A stretch of 64,000 nucleotides of DNA from Nodularia sp034931045. Lineage in GTDB: Bacteria > Cyanobacteriota > Cyanobacteriia > Cyanobacteriales > Nostocaceae. Below are positions 52,482 through 61,194 of the stretch, in pieces. The notes below the pieces were generated by a model that worked only from the letters and a program-made list of their open reading frames with translations, did not search any database and was not told where the DNA came from. The position numbers were made by a program, and so were the translations under genes. The stretch lies in the NCBI RefSeq assembly GCF_034931045.1, contig NZ_JAYGHH010000014.1:1-64000 (forward strand), read 5' to 3'. Within the stretch, counting starts at the first letter, position 1. Every line of letters begins with the position of its first letter.

Positions 52482-53489
52482 ATGTGGCAAAAACATAAAA
52501 GTACATTGGCATTGATTCCGCTATCCTTGGGAACAATCGCCATAACCAGTTTCATCCAACCAGCGATGGCGGTTGGTTTAGGAATCGCCCAAAACTATAA
52601 TGTCTTTGTCTTTGGAGATATGAACCAAAGTTCAGATTCCGAAGGTCGTGTGGCTGTTGGCGGTGATGCCACATTCACTAATTTTGGTATTGCTGACCGT
52701 TTATCAAATTCTCATGGCACAGATACTCGACTTGTGGTAGGTGGTGATCTAACCTATGATGGTGGTCAGATTTTTGGTGGGAATGCTGTTGTTGGCGGTA
52801 ATGTTAACACCCCTGTCTATTTCAATTGCACTCCTAACTGCGGTGTCACATCAGGTAATCCCATAGATTTTGATGCTGCACGCCAAGAGTTGAATCATCT
52901 CTCTCAATACTTAAGTGGATTAACTCCTACAAATACTACAGAGTATAAATGGGGCGGGATTCACCTCCAGGGAAACAATGATGATTTAAATGTTTTTACA
53001 ATTGACGGTTCCGAATTTTCCAACAATAGGACTTACTTAAATTTAAATGGCGTTGGGAGTAATTCTACTGTATTATTTAACATTTTCGGTGATAGCGTCC
53101 AAATCCAAAATTTTGGATTCAATATGAATGGCGTTAATAAGGAAAATGTGTTGTTTAACTTTGTGGATGCAACTCAATTAACAACTACTGGTTTTTCATT
53201 CAACGGCAGTGTACTTGCAACCAAAGCTAATGTTAGTTTTAATAATGGGAATGTGGAAGGGACTATAGTTGCTTCTTCATTGTCTGGTAGCGGTGAATTT
53301 CACAATAGACAATTTACAGGTAATCTCCCACCTGTGAGCAATCACTGGCTTCCTCCGGTTGATGAACCAACCACTGTACCAGAACCAGGTACGATTTTAG
53401 GGATGTTTCTCGTAGGAACTTTAGTGGGATTTTCCCGCCGTTCTCAAATCTTGTCCAAATCGGCAACTATGGCTAATACAATCCAATAA
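52482..53489 (+). CDS. Choice-of-anchor A, PEP-CTERM exported protein
   Basis: A surface or exopolysaccharide-associated protein of about 335 residues. After a signal peptide (LALIPLSLGTIAITSF...PAMA) comes a choice-of-anchor A domain (about 40-290: YNVFVFGDMNQSSDSEGRVAVGGDATFTNFGI, LNHLSQYLSGL, NFVDATQLTTTGFSFNGSVLA). The C-terminus is a PEP-CTERM sorting signal: VPEPGTILGMFLVGTLVGFSRR. Such proteins are processed by exosortase in bacteria that make exopolysaccharide. The frame opens at 52449, but ATG 52482 (MWQKHKSTLAL) directly precedes the signal peptide. Confidence 0.9.
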   Translation: MWQKHKSTLALIPLSLGTIAITSFIQPAMAVGLGIAQNYNVFVFGDMNQSSDSEGRVAVGGDATFTNFGIADRLSNSHGTDTRLVVGGDLTYDGGQIFGGNAVVGGNVNTPVYFNCTPNCGVTSGNPIDFDAARQELNHLSQYLSGLTPTNTTEYKWGGIHLQGNNDDLNVFTIDGSEFSNNRTYLNLNGVGSNSTVLFNIFGDSVQIQNFGFNMNGVNKENVLFNFVDATQLTTTGFSFNGSVLATKANVSFNNGNVEGTIVASSLSGSGEFHNRQFTGNLPPVSNHWLPPVDEPTTVPEPGTILGMFLVGTLVGFSRRSQILSKSATMANTIQ

Positions 53490-53492
53490 TAC

Positions 53493-53540
53493 AAAAAACC
53501 CCTCCTTTCTAACTTGCAGGTAGGGGTAAGTTTTTTTTAA
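53493..53540. terminator. Bidirectional terminator between PEP-CTERM gene and mnmA
   Basis: An imperfect stem ACCCCTCC/GGTAGGGGT with a 13-nt loop is flanked by AAAAAA on the left and TTTTTTTT on the right, so it can end transcripts from both convergent genes. It begins 4 bases after the PEP-CTERM stop and overlaps the mnmA stop. Confidence 0.8.
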
Positions 53541-54592
53541 CTAAATTGTTCAATAATTCCGCCACCTAAGACTTGATCTCCGTCGTACCAGACAGCAGCT
53601 TGTCCGGGGGTGATGCTGACTTGGGATTCATCAAACACCAAACGCACACGGGAATTTTCCAGAGGAATCACTGTGACTGGTGTGGGGTGAGAACGATAAC
53701 GAATTTGCACTGCGGCGCGAATGGGGGTGGATGGTTCAGCGATAGAAACCCAATTTACTTGATTGACTGTGCATTCTGGTTGAGTTACCTTGGTGCGATC
53801 GCCTACTACCACTTTATTATTGACTGCATCTAATTCAATCACATACAGAGGTTCAGCCGCCGCAATTCCCAAACCTTTACGCTGTCCAATGGTGTAGTGA
53901 TGGACACCATCATGTTGACCTAAAATTTTCCCAGCAACATCCACAATATCCCCCGGTTTGGGTGCAAGATATTTATCCAGAAATGCCCGCATGGAGCCGT
54001 TGCTTTCCACTAAACACAAATCTTGACTTTCTGGTTTATTCGCAGTGGTTAGCCCGTATTCTGCGGCAATGCGGCGGGTGTCGGCTTTTTCTAGTTTTCC
54101 TAGAGGAAATACTGTGGCTTTTAGTAACTCTTGAGACAAATCATACAGAAAATAAGATTGGTCTTTGTTACGGTCAACAGCCCTTAATAATTGGTAGCGG
54201 CCAGTAGCTTCGTCATAGTTAATTTGAGCATAGTGACCAGTGGCAATGCTATGACAGCCTAACTTTTCACGAGCATACTGCACCATTGGCCCAAACTTCA
54301 CCGTTTTATTACACTGAGAACAAGGCAGAGGTGTGATCCCAGCGCTGTAACCAGTCACCAGGAAATCCACAATTTGAGTTTGAAACACCTCACGAATATC
54401 CACAACCTCATGGGGAACCCCCAACTGTTCACAGATATCAGCCGCGTCGATCATTCCTTCAGAGCAACATTGACCCTTACCTTTCATTAGCCAAAGGGTC
54501 AAACCAATTACTTCATAGCCCTGATGATGCAGAATAGCTGCGGCGGTAGAACTGTCAACACCACCCGAAAGACCAACGACGACTTTTTGCAT
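53537..54592 (-). CDS. mnmA: tRNA-specific 2-thiouridylase
   Basis: Thiolates U34 in the anticodons of Lys, Glu and Gln tRNAs. The 351-residue protein has the PP-loop GLSGGVDSSTAAAIL at the N-terminus, the first catalytic Cys in TPLPCSQCNKTVKFG, the ATGHYAQ motif, the second Cys in KPESQDLCLVE, and the C-terminal beta-barrel (GQHDGVHHYTIGQRKGLGIA). Full length. It converges on the PEP-CTERM gene. Confidence 0.96.
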   Translation of the reverse strand: MQKVVVGLSGGVDSSTAAAILHHQGYEVIGLTLWLMKGKGQCCSEGMIDAADICEQLGVPHEVVDIREVFQTQIVDFLVTGYSAGITPLPCSQCNKTVKFGPMVQYAREKLGCHSIATGHYAQINYDEATGRYQLLRAVDRNKDQSYFLYDLSQELLKATVFPLGKLEKADTRRIAAEYGLTTANKPESQDLCLVESNGSMRAFLDKYLAPKPGDIVDVAGKILGQHDGVHHYTIGQRKGLGIAAAEPLYVIELDAVNNKVVVGDRTKVTQPECTVNQVNWVSIAEPSTPIRAAVQIRYRSHPTPVTVIPLENSRVRLVFDESQVSITPGQAAVWYDGDQVLGGGIIEQFS

Positions 54593-54929
54593 ATACTTAA
54601 ATCTTCTTCAGCTGTTCGCTGTTAATAGAAACCTATTCTCAACAGCTTGATGACAAAATATTAATTTTACTTTTTATCTAGAGTTTAATGTCATCCCAGC
54701 CACACTACAGTTGCGGGACTGTCCAATTATAGCACAGATATCTTCAAAGACTTGGTAGTAAAGCACTTGAGTTCGTCAGTCAACCAACCGTAAATTTTAC
54801 CCTATTTTCCATGTATTGGTTGCCACTTGAACATACTACATCTTAAGCTAACACTATAAAAAAGATAGTTGCTACGATACTGAATTTATTTGTTCCTGAA
54901 AGAAATTATATAGGAATCTCGTTACTACT
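54593..54929. other. 337-bp divergent intergenic region
   Basis: AT-rich spacer between mnmA and the SPOR-like repeat protein. No gene, repeat family or convincing palindrome was identified. Confidence 0.45.
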
Positions 54930-55988
54930 ATGTACAGCCACACATCAGGTAAATTTACTGCTTTTGGAATTATGCCCTTATTCTTGGGAAGCTGTTTGGC
55001 GTTGATTCCCCAAAGTAGTCCGGCACAAATACGGGTTAATAACGTGGTAGCTCAAATTTTACCGCCAGTACCTAATATTCAATCAATGCCAGCAGTTGAA
55101 TTTCAGTTTCAGCCAGATTTTCAACCATACGAACCATTACCAGTTAATCAATATAGCCAGAATTTTCAGAGTTACTCAGTGGTGGTTAATAGCAGTAACA
55201 CACAGACTTTGAGTCAAGTACGCCGGATTGAACCTGATGCTTATATTCGTCAGTACCAAGGACGTTCTGTAATTAAGTCAGGAACTTTTAGTCAACTATT
55301 TAATGCAGAAAATCGGCGCAGAGAATTACAGTTATCCGGTATTAATAATGTCCAAATTGTTAACTTTGGTACTGGAGAATCAACAGATTGGGGAAGTTTA
55401 CCGCCAGTAAATAATAATTCTGCATCAATGGGAGGAGTGGAATTTGGGTATCAACAAAACATTCAGCCCTTCCAAGCACAGAATTTTCAGCGTTACTTAG
55501 TATTGGTTAATAGTAGTAATACACAGACTTTGAGCCAAGTACGCCGAATTGAACCTACAGCTTATATTCGTCAGTATCAAGGACGTTCTGTGATTCAGGC
55601 AGGAATTTTTAGTCAACTATTTAATGCAGAAAATCGGGTCAGACAACTACAGTTATCCGGTATCAATAATGCACAAATCATGAACTTTAGTGATGGTCAG
55701 GCAACTGGTTTTGTCACTCCTGGACAACAGTCAAGGTCAACTATGCCCAATCGGAGACAAGAGTCTGGCTATTATGCTGTGATTCCTGGGGATGCGAGAA
55801 ATTTACCTTCAATTGCAGACAATATTAGGCGCACTAGTGGACAGTATAATGTCGTATCGATAAGGCAAGAACCACTAGGTTCACACGTCGCTGTCGGGCC
55901 ATTTCCAAACCGGAAAGATGCAGAGCTATGGAATCAATATCTGCAAGAATTAGGATATGGTAACGCCAGAGTTTATTTCGGTAGGTGA
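54930..55988 (+). CDS. Exported protein with duplicated SPOR-like repeats
   Basis: A 352-residue secreted protein with a hydrophobic signal (FGIMPLFLGSCLALIPQ). Two nearly identical 71-residue repeats (residues 76-146 and 183-253) share SSNTQTLSQVRRIEP, AYIRQYQGRSVI, FSQLFNAENR and LQLSGINN. Each looks like a SPOR-type beta-alpha unit, with a value strand and a paired helix. A third, more typical SPOR-like segment follows (GYYAVIPGDAR...HVAVGPFPNRKDAELWNQYLQELGYGNARVYFG). SPOR domains bind denuded peptidoglycan, so a cell-wall or septal role is plausible. No neighbouring division gene supports it. Confidence 0.82.
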   Translation: MYSHTSGKFTAFGIMPLFLGSCLALIPQSSPAQIRVNNVVAQILPPVPNIQSMPAVEFQFQPDFQPYEPLPVNQYSQNFQSYSVVVNSSNTQTLSQVRRIEPDAYIRQYQGRSVIKSGTFSQLFNAENRRRELQLSGINNVQIVNFGTGESTDWGSLPPVNNNSASMGGVEFGYQQNIQPFQAQNFQRYLVLVNSSNTQTLSQVRRIEPTAYIRQYQGRSVIQAGIFSQLFNAENRVRQLQLSGINNAQIMNFSDGQATGFVTPGQQSRSTMPNRRQESGYYAVIPGDARNLPSIADNIRRTSGQYNVVSIRQEPLGSHVAVGPFPNRKDAELWNQYLQELGYGNARVYFGR

Positions 55989-56091
55989 ATTACAGAAGTT
56001 TTTGAGTTGTAAGGGCGCAAGGTTTTGCATACCTACCACGTGGTTTATTTAGCTGTAAATTTCTGTACTCGAAGCTGAGGACTCAAAACTG

Positions 56092-57639
56092 ATGCCAGAT
56101 AGACAAGCACAAATTTCACAAGTCGTAGTCACTGCTAGGCAAATGCGGGATATTGAAGCCCGGATATTTGCGGCGGGTATGCCTGTTGCGGCTTTAATGG
56201 AAAAGGTGGCGGGACTTATTGCTGTTCGGGTTCAGCAGTTGGGGGGCTATCGTGTCGGGATTTTAGTCGGCCCTGGTCATAATGGGGGCGATGCTTTGGT
56301 GGTCGCCCGTGAGTTACATTTTCGCGGTTATGAGGTGTGGTTATATTCTCCTTTTTCTAAGTTAAAGGAGTTAACTTCACAACATTTAAAATATGCTCAG
56401 AGTTTAGGTATTCGGTATTATCAAGAATTTGAGCAATTGCCTGATTGTGATTTTTTGATTGATGGGTTGTTTGGCTTTGGTTTAGAAAGACCAATTACCG
56501 ATCATATCGCTTTGGCAATTAATCAGCTAAATCAATGGCATCAGCCGATTTTGAGTATTGATATCCCTTCAGGTATTCACACTGATACAGGTGCAGTATT
56601 AGGCATTGCTATTCGGGCGACTCAGACATTTTGCCTCGGTTTATGGAAGTTGGCTTTTTTACAAGACCACGCTTTAGAATATATCGGCAAAGCTGAATTA
56701 ATCGATTGTGATATTCCTGTAGTTGATGTGGAAGCTGTTTTAGGGGATGCACCCAGAATTAAACGCATGACTCCAGCAACGGCAATCTCAACTTTACCTT
56801 TACCTCGTCCACCAGTGACGCACAAATATAAGGAAGGTCATTTACTGCTGATTTGTGGTTCCCGTCGTTATGCAGGAGGGGCAATTTTAACGGCTTTGGG
56901 TGCGCGTGCTAGTGGTGTGGGTATGCTCTCAATTGCTGTGCCAGAATCTTTAAAGCCGCTTTTGGTGTCACATTTGCCGGAGGCTTTAATTATAGGTTGT
57001 CCAGAGACGGAAACGGGAGCGATCGCACATTTGCAATTACCAGAAAAAACTGATTTGAGTTCTTTTAGTGCGATCGCCTGTGGCCCTGGTTTAACATTAG
57101 ATGCTACCCCCATTGTCCAAGAGGTAATTTCTAGCGAATCTTCTTTAATTCTCGATGCGGATGGCTTGAATATCTTGGCACAAATGGGAACTATCCCCAC
57201 ATTACAAAAGCGTCAAGCACCAACAATACTCACACCCCACACAGGCGAGTTTCAAAGATTATTTCCCGATATTGCTGACCCTAAAGAAGACAGAGTAAAA
57301 GCAGTCCAAGAAGCGGCTGTACAGAGTGGGGCTGTAGTTTTATTAAAAGGGGCGAGAACTGCGATCGCTAACTCCCAAGGTACAATTTGGATTAATCCTG
57401 AAAGTACGCCAGCTTTAGCCCGTGGTGGTAGTGGCGACGTATTAACAGGGCTAATTGGGGGATTATTGGCACAAGCAGCCACAAAGGAAATTCCTGTAGA
57501 AGATATTGTGGCTACTGCGGCTTGGTGGCATTCTCAAGCGGGAATTTTAGCAGCCCAAGAACGCACAGAATTAGGTGTAGATGCCTTTACCCTGACACAA
57601 TATCTGATGAAGGTTATTAGTAATCTAGGCAAAATCTAG
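56092..57639 (+). CDS. nnrD: Bifunctional NAD(P)HX epimerase/dehydratase
   Basis: Repairs hydrated NADH and NADPH. The 515-residue protein fuses an N-terminal YjeF-type epimerase (about 10-220: ARQMRDIEARIFAAGMP, GPGHNGGDALVVARELHFRGY, SIDIPSGIHTDTG) to a C-terminal ADP-dependent dehydratase with a ribokinase-like fold (about 230-510: KEGHLLLICGSRRYAGGAIL, LDADGLNIL, LTPHTGEFQRLF and the catalytic ARGGSGDVLTGLIGGLLAQ). Full length, as in E. coli Nnr (YjeF). It ends 30 bases before the tRNA gene. Confidence 0.95.
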   Translation: MPDRQAQISQVVVTARQMRDIEARIFAAGMPVAALMEKVAGLIAVRVQQLGGYRVGILVGPGHNGGDALVVARELHFRGYEVWLYSPFSKLKELTSQHLKYAQSLGIRYYQEFEQLPDCDFLIDGLFGFGLERPITDHIALAINQLNQWHQPILSIDIPSGIHTDTGAVLGIAIRATQTFCLGLWKLAFLQDHALEYIGKAELIDCDIPVVDVEAVLGDAPRIKRMTPATAISTLPLPRPPVTHKYKEGHLLLICGSRRYAGGAILTALGARASGVGMLSIAVPESLKPLLVSHLPEALIIGCPETETGAIAHLQLPEKTDLSSFSAIACGPGLTLDATPIVQEVISSESSLILDADGLNILAQMGTIPTLQKRQAPTILTPHTGEFQRLFPDIADPKEDRVKAVQEAAVQSGAVVLLKGARTAIANSQGTIWINPESTPALARGGSGDVLTGLIGGLLAQAATKEIPVEDIVATAAWWHSQAGILAAQERTELGVDAFTLTQYLMKVISNLGKI

Positions 57640-57672
57640 TCAATACAAATCTTTACAAAGCTGTAAGCGAGT

Positions 57673-57743
57673 GGGTGACCTGAGACTCGAACTCAGAACC
57701 AGCAGATTAAGAGTCTGATGCTCTACCATTGAGCTAGTCACCC
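57673..57743 (-). tRNA. trnK: tRNA-Lys (anticodon CTT)
   Basis: On the minus strand a complete cloverleaf of 71 nt: acceptor GGGTGAC/GTCACCC, D-stem GCTC/GAGC with loop AATGGTA, anticodon stem with loop CTCTTAA (anticodon CTT at positions 34-36, reading AAG), variable loop TGGTT, T-arm CTGAG-TTCGAGT-CTCAG. One mismatch at the outer anticodon stem pair. CCA is not encoded (CAT on the minus strand precedes the gene; AGGTCACCC is its 3' end). Confidence 0.95.
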
Positions 57744-57884
57744 ATATCCAGAAGTAAAACATAGCATATTTCTGGTAGATTTGCAAGCGGAGAACTAGAA
57801 AACAATCAAGTTATGGCAACCGCCAACCAGATGAGGACATTGTTGGTTACTGAAAGCCATGAAGCAACTTGATTTCTACTCACA

Positions 57885-57965
57885 ACTCAGCACTCAGAAC
57901 TCAGAACTCAGAACTCAGAACTCAGCACTCAGCACTCAGCACTCAGAACTCAGCACTCAGCACTT
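57885..57965. repeat. Heptamer tandem repeat (CTCAGAA/CTCAGCA)
   Basis: About eleven units alternating CTCAGAA and CTCAGCA. The right end overlaps the TAA stop of the convergent 202-residue gene. Confidence 0.92.
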
Positions 57966-58572
57966 AACCAATGGGATGATTTCCGGGATTTACAGCGTGA
58001 ATTTGCTCACTACCCGACTGCGGCCTGCCCCGTTTGTAGCGTGCTTCTTCTGGTTTACCCCATCCTAATTGCAAAATCATTTCCAAAAAATTAGCATTTT
58101 CCCACTTCCATAAACTTGCCCATTCTGTGATTTGAGCAATTCTCTCCACATCAGTCTTGAGAATTTTTTGGTGTTGTTTACTGTTGTTAAAACTCAAGTA
58201 CAAATCCATCCCCGCAGTTACTTTATCCCAAAATTCTAATATGGTATTTTTATGAGCTTTAATAAGTTCTAAATCTGTGCTAAGGGCAATTAATTCGGTG
58301 TCAACTTCTGGATAGCGTAAGGTTTTACCCTTGACGGTCATTTCTCTCCAGACAATACCTGATACTTGATTTTCTCTTTGATAATCGTGAATGGCAGCTT
58401 TAAAATCTTGATAGGCGGTGAACTTTTGCAGCCCATCAGTTTGGATAAACTGGTCAATTACAGGATTACCAGAAACAGTCACCTCTAATTTTAGGCGTTT
58501 ACCTTTAAGGCAAGCTTGGCGTTCATCTGCCAAAATTTGAATTAGTTCTTCGGAAGTATAAACCTTTGACAT
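57964..58572 (-). CDS. Conserved hypothetical protein (202 aa)
   Basis: A soluble, mostly helical protein that begins MSKVYTSEELIQILADERQACLKGKRLKLEVTVSGNPVIDQFI. Other visible segments: FTAYQDFKAAIHDYQREN, VSGIVWREMTVKGKTLRYPEV and ITEWASLWKWENANFLEMILQLGWGKPEEARYKRGRP. There is no signal peptide, no membrane helix and no known catalytic motif. I do not recognise a characterised family. Codon use and composition resemble neighbouring genes, and the ATG start is well placed, so it is accepted as a real gene of unknown function. The last few codons (NPGNHPIG) abut the heptamer repeat. Confidence 0.78.
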   Translation of the reverse strand: MSKVYTSEELIQILADERQACLKGKRLKLEVTVSGNPVIDQFIQTDGLQKFTAYQDFKAAIHDYQRENQVSGIVWREMTVKGKTLRYPEVDTELIALSTDLELIKAHKNTILEFWDKVTAGMDLYLSFNNSKQHQKILKTDVERIAQITEWASLWKWENANFLEMILQLGWGKPEEARYKRGRPQSGSEQIHAVNPGNHPIG

Positions 58573-58800
58573 CAGAACACGCTCTAGTAATCATTAGTCA
58601 TTAGTCGCTAGTCATTTGCAGTCAACTATCGACTAGGGATTAACTTAACTGCTAACTTGTGATCAAATGGTAGATGTTTCAGGCAGACATTGCTCAATTA
58701 TCAATTTCATCCCTAGTTAGCACAATGTACTATAGGTTTGACAATGTTCACTAATTTTAATATTATCGCTTTTCTTCCAGGGAAATGCAGTATCAGAGAA

Positions 58801-58836
58801 AACTAAAAATCAGGGCAGACCAATTCGGTCTACCCT
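58801..58836 (-). terminator. Intrinsic terminator of the photosystem I factor gene
   Basis: On the minus strand AGGGTAGACC, loop GAATT, GGTCTGCCCT (one mismatch), then GATTTTTAGTTTT. It begins directly after the stop of the gene ending at 58843. Confidence 0.83.
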
Positions 58837-58842
58837 AAGAGG

Positions 58843-59449
58843 TTATTCGGCTAACTCACTACTAAATTCGTTGAATGAACGTCGCTGTAACGGCAAAGAT
58901 TCAGTACGTGGCAACAAATCAAACACTGCTCGAAATTTATCATCTATTTCTTCGTAAGGTACTTGGCCGGTTTTATTTAAAACTACCTGACCTGATTTAT
59001 CAAAGACTAAAACTTGAGGTACAGCCCCAGAATAATAGTATCCTGGTTCAGTGGGTTCATAAGTTTCTTTAACAGGGATGGTATCCACATCTATGGGGAT
59101 AATCTCTGCGGCTCGTCCGTAGAATTCCTGTACCTGTGAAATCGAAATAGCGTATTTTTTACAATCACTGCTGTCATCGACATAAAACGCCAAAAATACA
59201 GGCTTATGTTCTTCTAAAGCTTGTGCTAAAGTCTGTCTCGGCGGAACCAGTGAACCATTGCCAGCATAAATCACGAAAATGTTACCATCGTACACATCAT
59301 CTTCAAGGCCAGCAAGTGCAGGTTGTATANNNNNNNNNNNNNNNNNNNNNNNNNATCAATAGACAAGCAAGCAACAACAAGCATTGGGACAGCCTTCGCC
59401 GCCAGTCAGCAATGGTTTTATGTAAAAAAAGAAACTTTATGCTTTTCAT
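58843..59449 (-). CDS. Thylakoid photosystem I accumulation factor (thioredoxin-like), interrupted by a gap
   Basis: Lumenal thioredoxin-like protein needed in cyanobacteria for photosystem I accumulation. The part after the gap reads QPALAGLEDD, YDGNIFVIYAGNGSLVPPRQ, VFLAFYVDDSSDCKKYAISIS, YYYSGAVPQVLVFDKSGQV and RRSFNEFSSELAE, diagnostic of the family. The frame is open into a 25-N gap. On the other side, ATG 59449 starts 31 in-frame codons forming a signal peptide (MKSIKFLFLHKTIADWRRRL, then SQCLLLLACLL), with AAGG upstream. The two parts join if the gap length is a multiple of three. A GTG at 59295 is therefore not the start. Only one Cys is in the thioredoxin-like segment (SSDCKKY). Confidence 0.85.
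59330..59354. other. Assembly gap (25 N) inside the photosystem I factor gene
   Basis: Placeholder gap lying between the signal-peptide codons and the mature domain of the gene at 58843-59449. The 25-N length would shift the frame and should not be taken literally. Confidence 0.95.
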
Positions 59450-59570
59450 CAAACGGAACCTTGCAAGCTATTAATTTTCATCAGTTTGTGCTGAATTCGT
59501 CAAACTGGGCTGGATATGTAATTACACTCAAGCACTATCTTTTAAGATAACGCTTACAGGTATGGGAATG

Positions 59571-59613
59571 GCGAAGCCGCAAGGCGGAAGTCAAAAGTCA
59601 AAAGTCAAAAAGT
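59571..59613. repeat. GGCGGAAGTCAAAAGTCAAA repeat
   Basis: GCGAAGCCGCAAGGC palindrome followed by three AGTCAAA heptamers. A shorter relative (GCAGGGCGGAAGTCAAAAG) occurs near 28954. Confidence 0.75.
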
Positions 59614-59737
59614 TGTTATTATGGGCTTCTCGTTAATTTTAGATAATTGTGCTATTTACCCTGTGTTGTACTAGGTAGATTAAATTTGTAAATCCAAGAC
59701 TATAAATTAGGAACCGCCAGAAGATTAGGGTACGGAT

Positions 59738-61075
59738 GTGGGAAATAAAATTCAACTTATAGATAGACTGCGACTCGGTTTCGCGGTGTCGGTGGCTAAA
59801 AGTGTGACGTTTATAGTAAAGTCGCTGCGTCTCGGTGCTGCTAGTGTATTACCAGGCTCAATTGCGCGTCGTATTGAACCCCGGTTGTTGGAATTATTGA
59901 GTCAGCAAGTCAAAAACGGGGTAATTCTCATTGCTGGTACTAATGGCAAAACTACCACAGCACTGCTGTTATGTACAATTTTAGAACGCCAAGGTTATCG
60001 TATCGCCCATAACTCTACAGGCGCAAACCTGGAAAATGGCTTGATGACGGCGTTGATAGAAAATACCAGCTTGCTGGGGACGCTGAATGTTGATTACGCC
60101 ATTTTGGAAGTAGATGAGAATATTGTCCCAAGAGTTTTAAAGCCTCTCCAGCCGAGAATTATCTTGTGTTTAAATTTATTTCGTGACCAACTGGATAGAT
60201 ATGGGGAAGTAGACAGCATTAGTAAGCGCTGGACAAAGGTGATTTCTACTCTCCCACTGGAAACGGTGGTGATTCCCAATGCTGATGACCCGACTTTATC
60301 TTATCTCGGTCAGCAGTTACCGCAAAAGGTATCATTCTTTGGGATGAATGAACCAGAACATTATTTAGAAGCTATTCCTCACGCTGTGGATTCGATTTAT
60401 TGTCCTAGTTGTGGACATTCTCTTGATTATCAAGGTGTATATTTGTCTCATTTGGGAGATTTTATTTGTCCCCAATGTGGTTTTAGCAAAAGTCAACCGA
60501 CTTTAGAAAGCAGTGAATGGTCACAAATTTTGGTGGGTTTGTATAACAAATATAATACTTTAGCGGCTGTAACTGCGGCGCAAGAGTTAGGTGTTGATGA
60601 AGCGATAATTAGAGATGCAGTTAACAGTTTTCAAGCTGCTTTTGGTCGGGCGGAAGATTTGGTAATTAATCATAAGCGGGTGCGGATTTTATTATCAAAA
60701 AATCCTGTGGGGACAAATGAAACTATTCGCGTCGTGACTGAAAGCAGCGATACAACTACATTATTGGTTTTAAACGATCGCACGCCTGATGGTACTGATG
60801 TATCATGGATTTGGGATGTGGATACAGAGAAGTTAGTCCAACGGGGAGGAACTTTAGTTGTGAGTGGCGATCGCGTCTATGATATGGCGTTACGTTTGCG
60901 GTATAGTGAAAATGGGAGTCAGAGTAACCTCAATTTGATTGTAGAAGAAGATTTGCGTCAAGCGATCGCTACTGCGTTAAAGCATACCCCAGATAATGAA
61001 ACTCTCCATATTCTGCCTACCTATTCAGCCATGTTAGAAGTGCGCGAAGTTCTCACTGGTAGGAAAATTCTTTAA
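59738..61075 (+). CDS. murT: Lipid II isoglutaminyl synthase, MurT (Mur ligase-like) subunit
   Basis: Mur ligase homologue that, with GatD, amidates the D-Glu of lipid II. GTG start at 59738. After an N-terminal helix, the ATP-binding loop GVILIAGTNGKTTTALLL is at about 61-78; the central domain carries a zinc ribbon typical of MurT (Cys222/225 in YCPSCGHSL and Cys244/247 in FICPQCGFS). The C-terminal DUF1727 domain includes VLNDRTPDGTDVSWIWDVD, a conserved MurT motif. The presumed partner gatD lies 1.3 kb downstream, with an opposite-strand gene between. Role in cyanobacterial peptidoglycan is inferred from homologues. Confidence 0.9.
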   Translation: MGNKIQLIDRLRLGFAVSVAKSVTFIVKSLRLGAASVLPGSIARRIEPRLLELLSQQVKNGVILIAGTNGKTTTALLLCTILERQGYRIAHNSTGANLENGLMTALIENTSLLGTLNVDYAILEVDENIVPRVLKPLQPRIILCLNLFRDQLDRYGEVDSISKRWTKVISTLPLETVVIPNADDPTLSYLGQQLPQKVSFFGMNEPEHYLEAIPHAVDSIYCPSCGHSLDYQGVYLSHLGDFICPQCGFSKSQPTLESSEWSQILVGLYNKYNTLAAVTAAQELGVDEAIIRDAVNSFQAAFGRAEDLVINHKRVRILLSKNPVGTNETIRVVTESSDTTTLLVLNDRTPDGTDVSWIWDVDTEKLVQRGGTLVVSGDRVYDMALRLRYSENGSQSNLNLIVEEDLRQAIATALKHTPDNETLHILPTYSAMLEVREVLTGRKIL

Positions 61076-61124
61076 AAGGATATTGAGAAAGTCCTGGCGA
61101 TGAGAATATTGCAGTTACACAGAC

Positions 61125-61150
61125 AAAACCCACCTGCGTGGGTTTATATT
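61125..61150. terminator. Short hairpin after murT
   Basis: Perfect 8-bp stem AAACCCAC/GTGGGTTT with a CTGC tetraloop (61126-61145), followed by ATATTCT, between convergent genes. Terminator-like. Confidence 0.6.
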
Positions 61151-61194
61151 CTCCCCTCTCCTTACTAAAAAGAGGGATTGGGGTGAGGTTCCTT
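61151..61194. repeat. CTCCCCTCTCC...GATTGGGGTGAGG repeat
   Basis: Third copy of the family at 17881 and 42331: CTCCCCTCTCCTTACTAAAA then GAGGGATTGGGGTGAGG. The inner palindrome is degenerate here. It ends at the stop of the convergent 259-residue gene. Confidence 0.78.
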
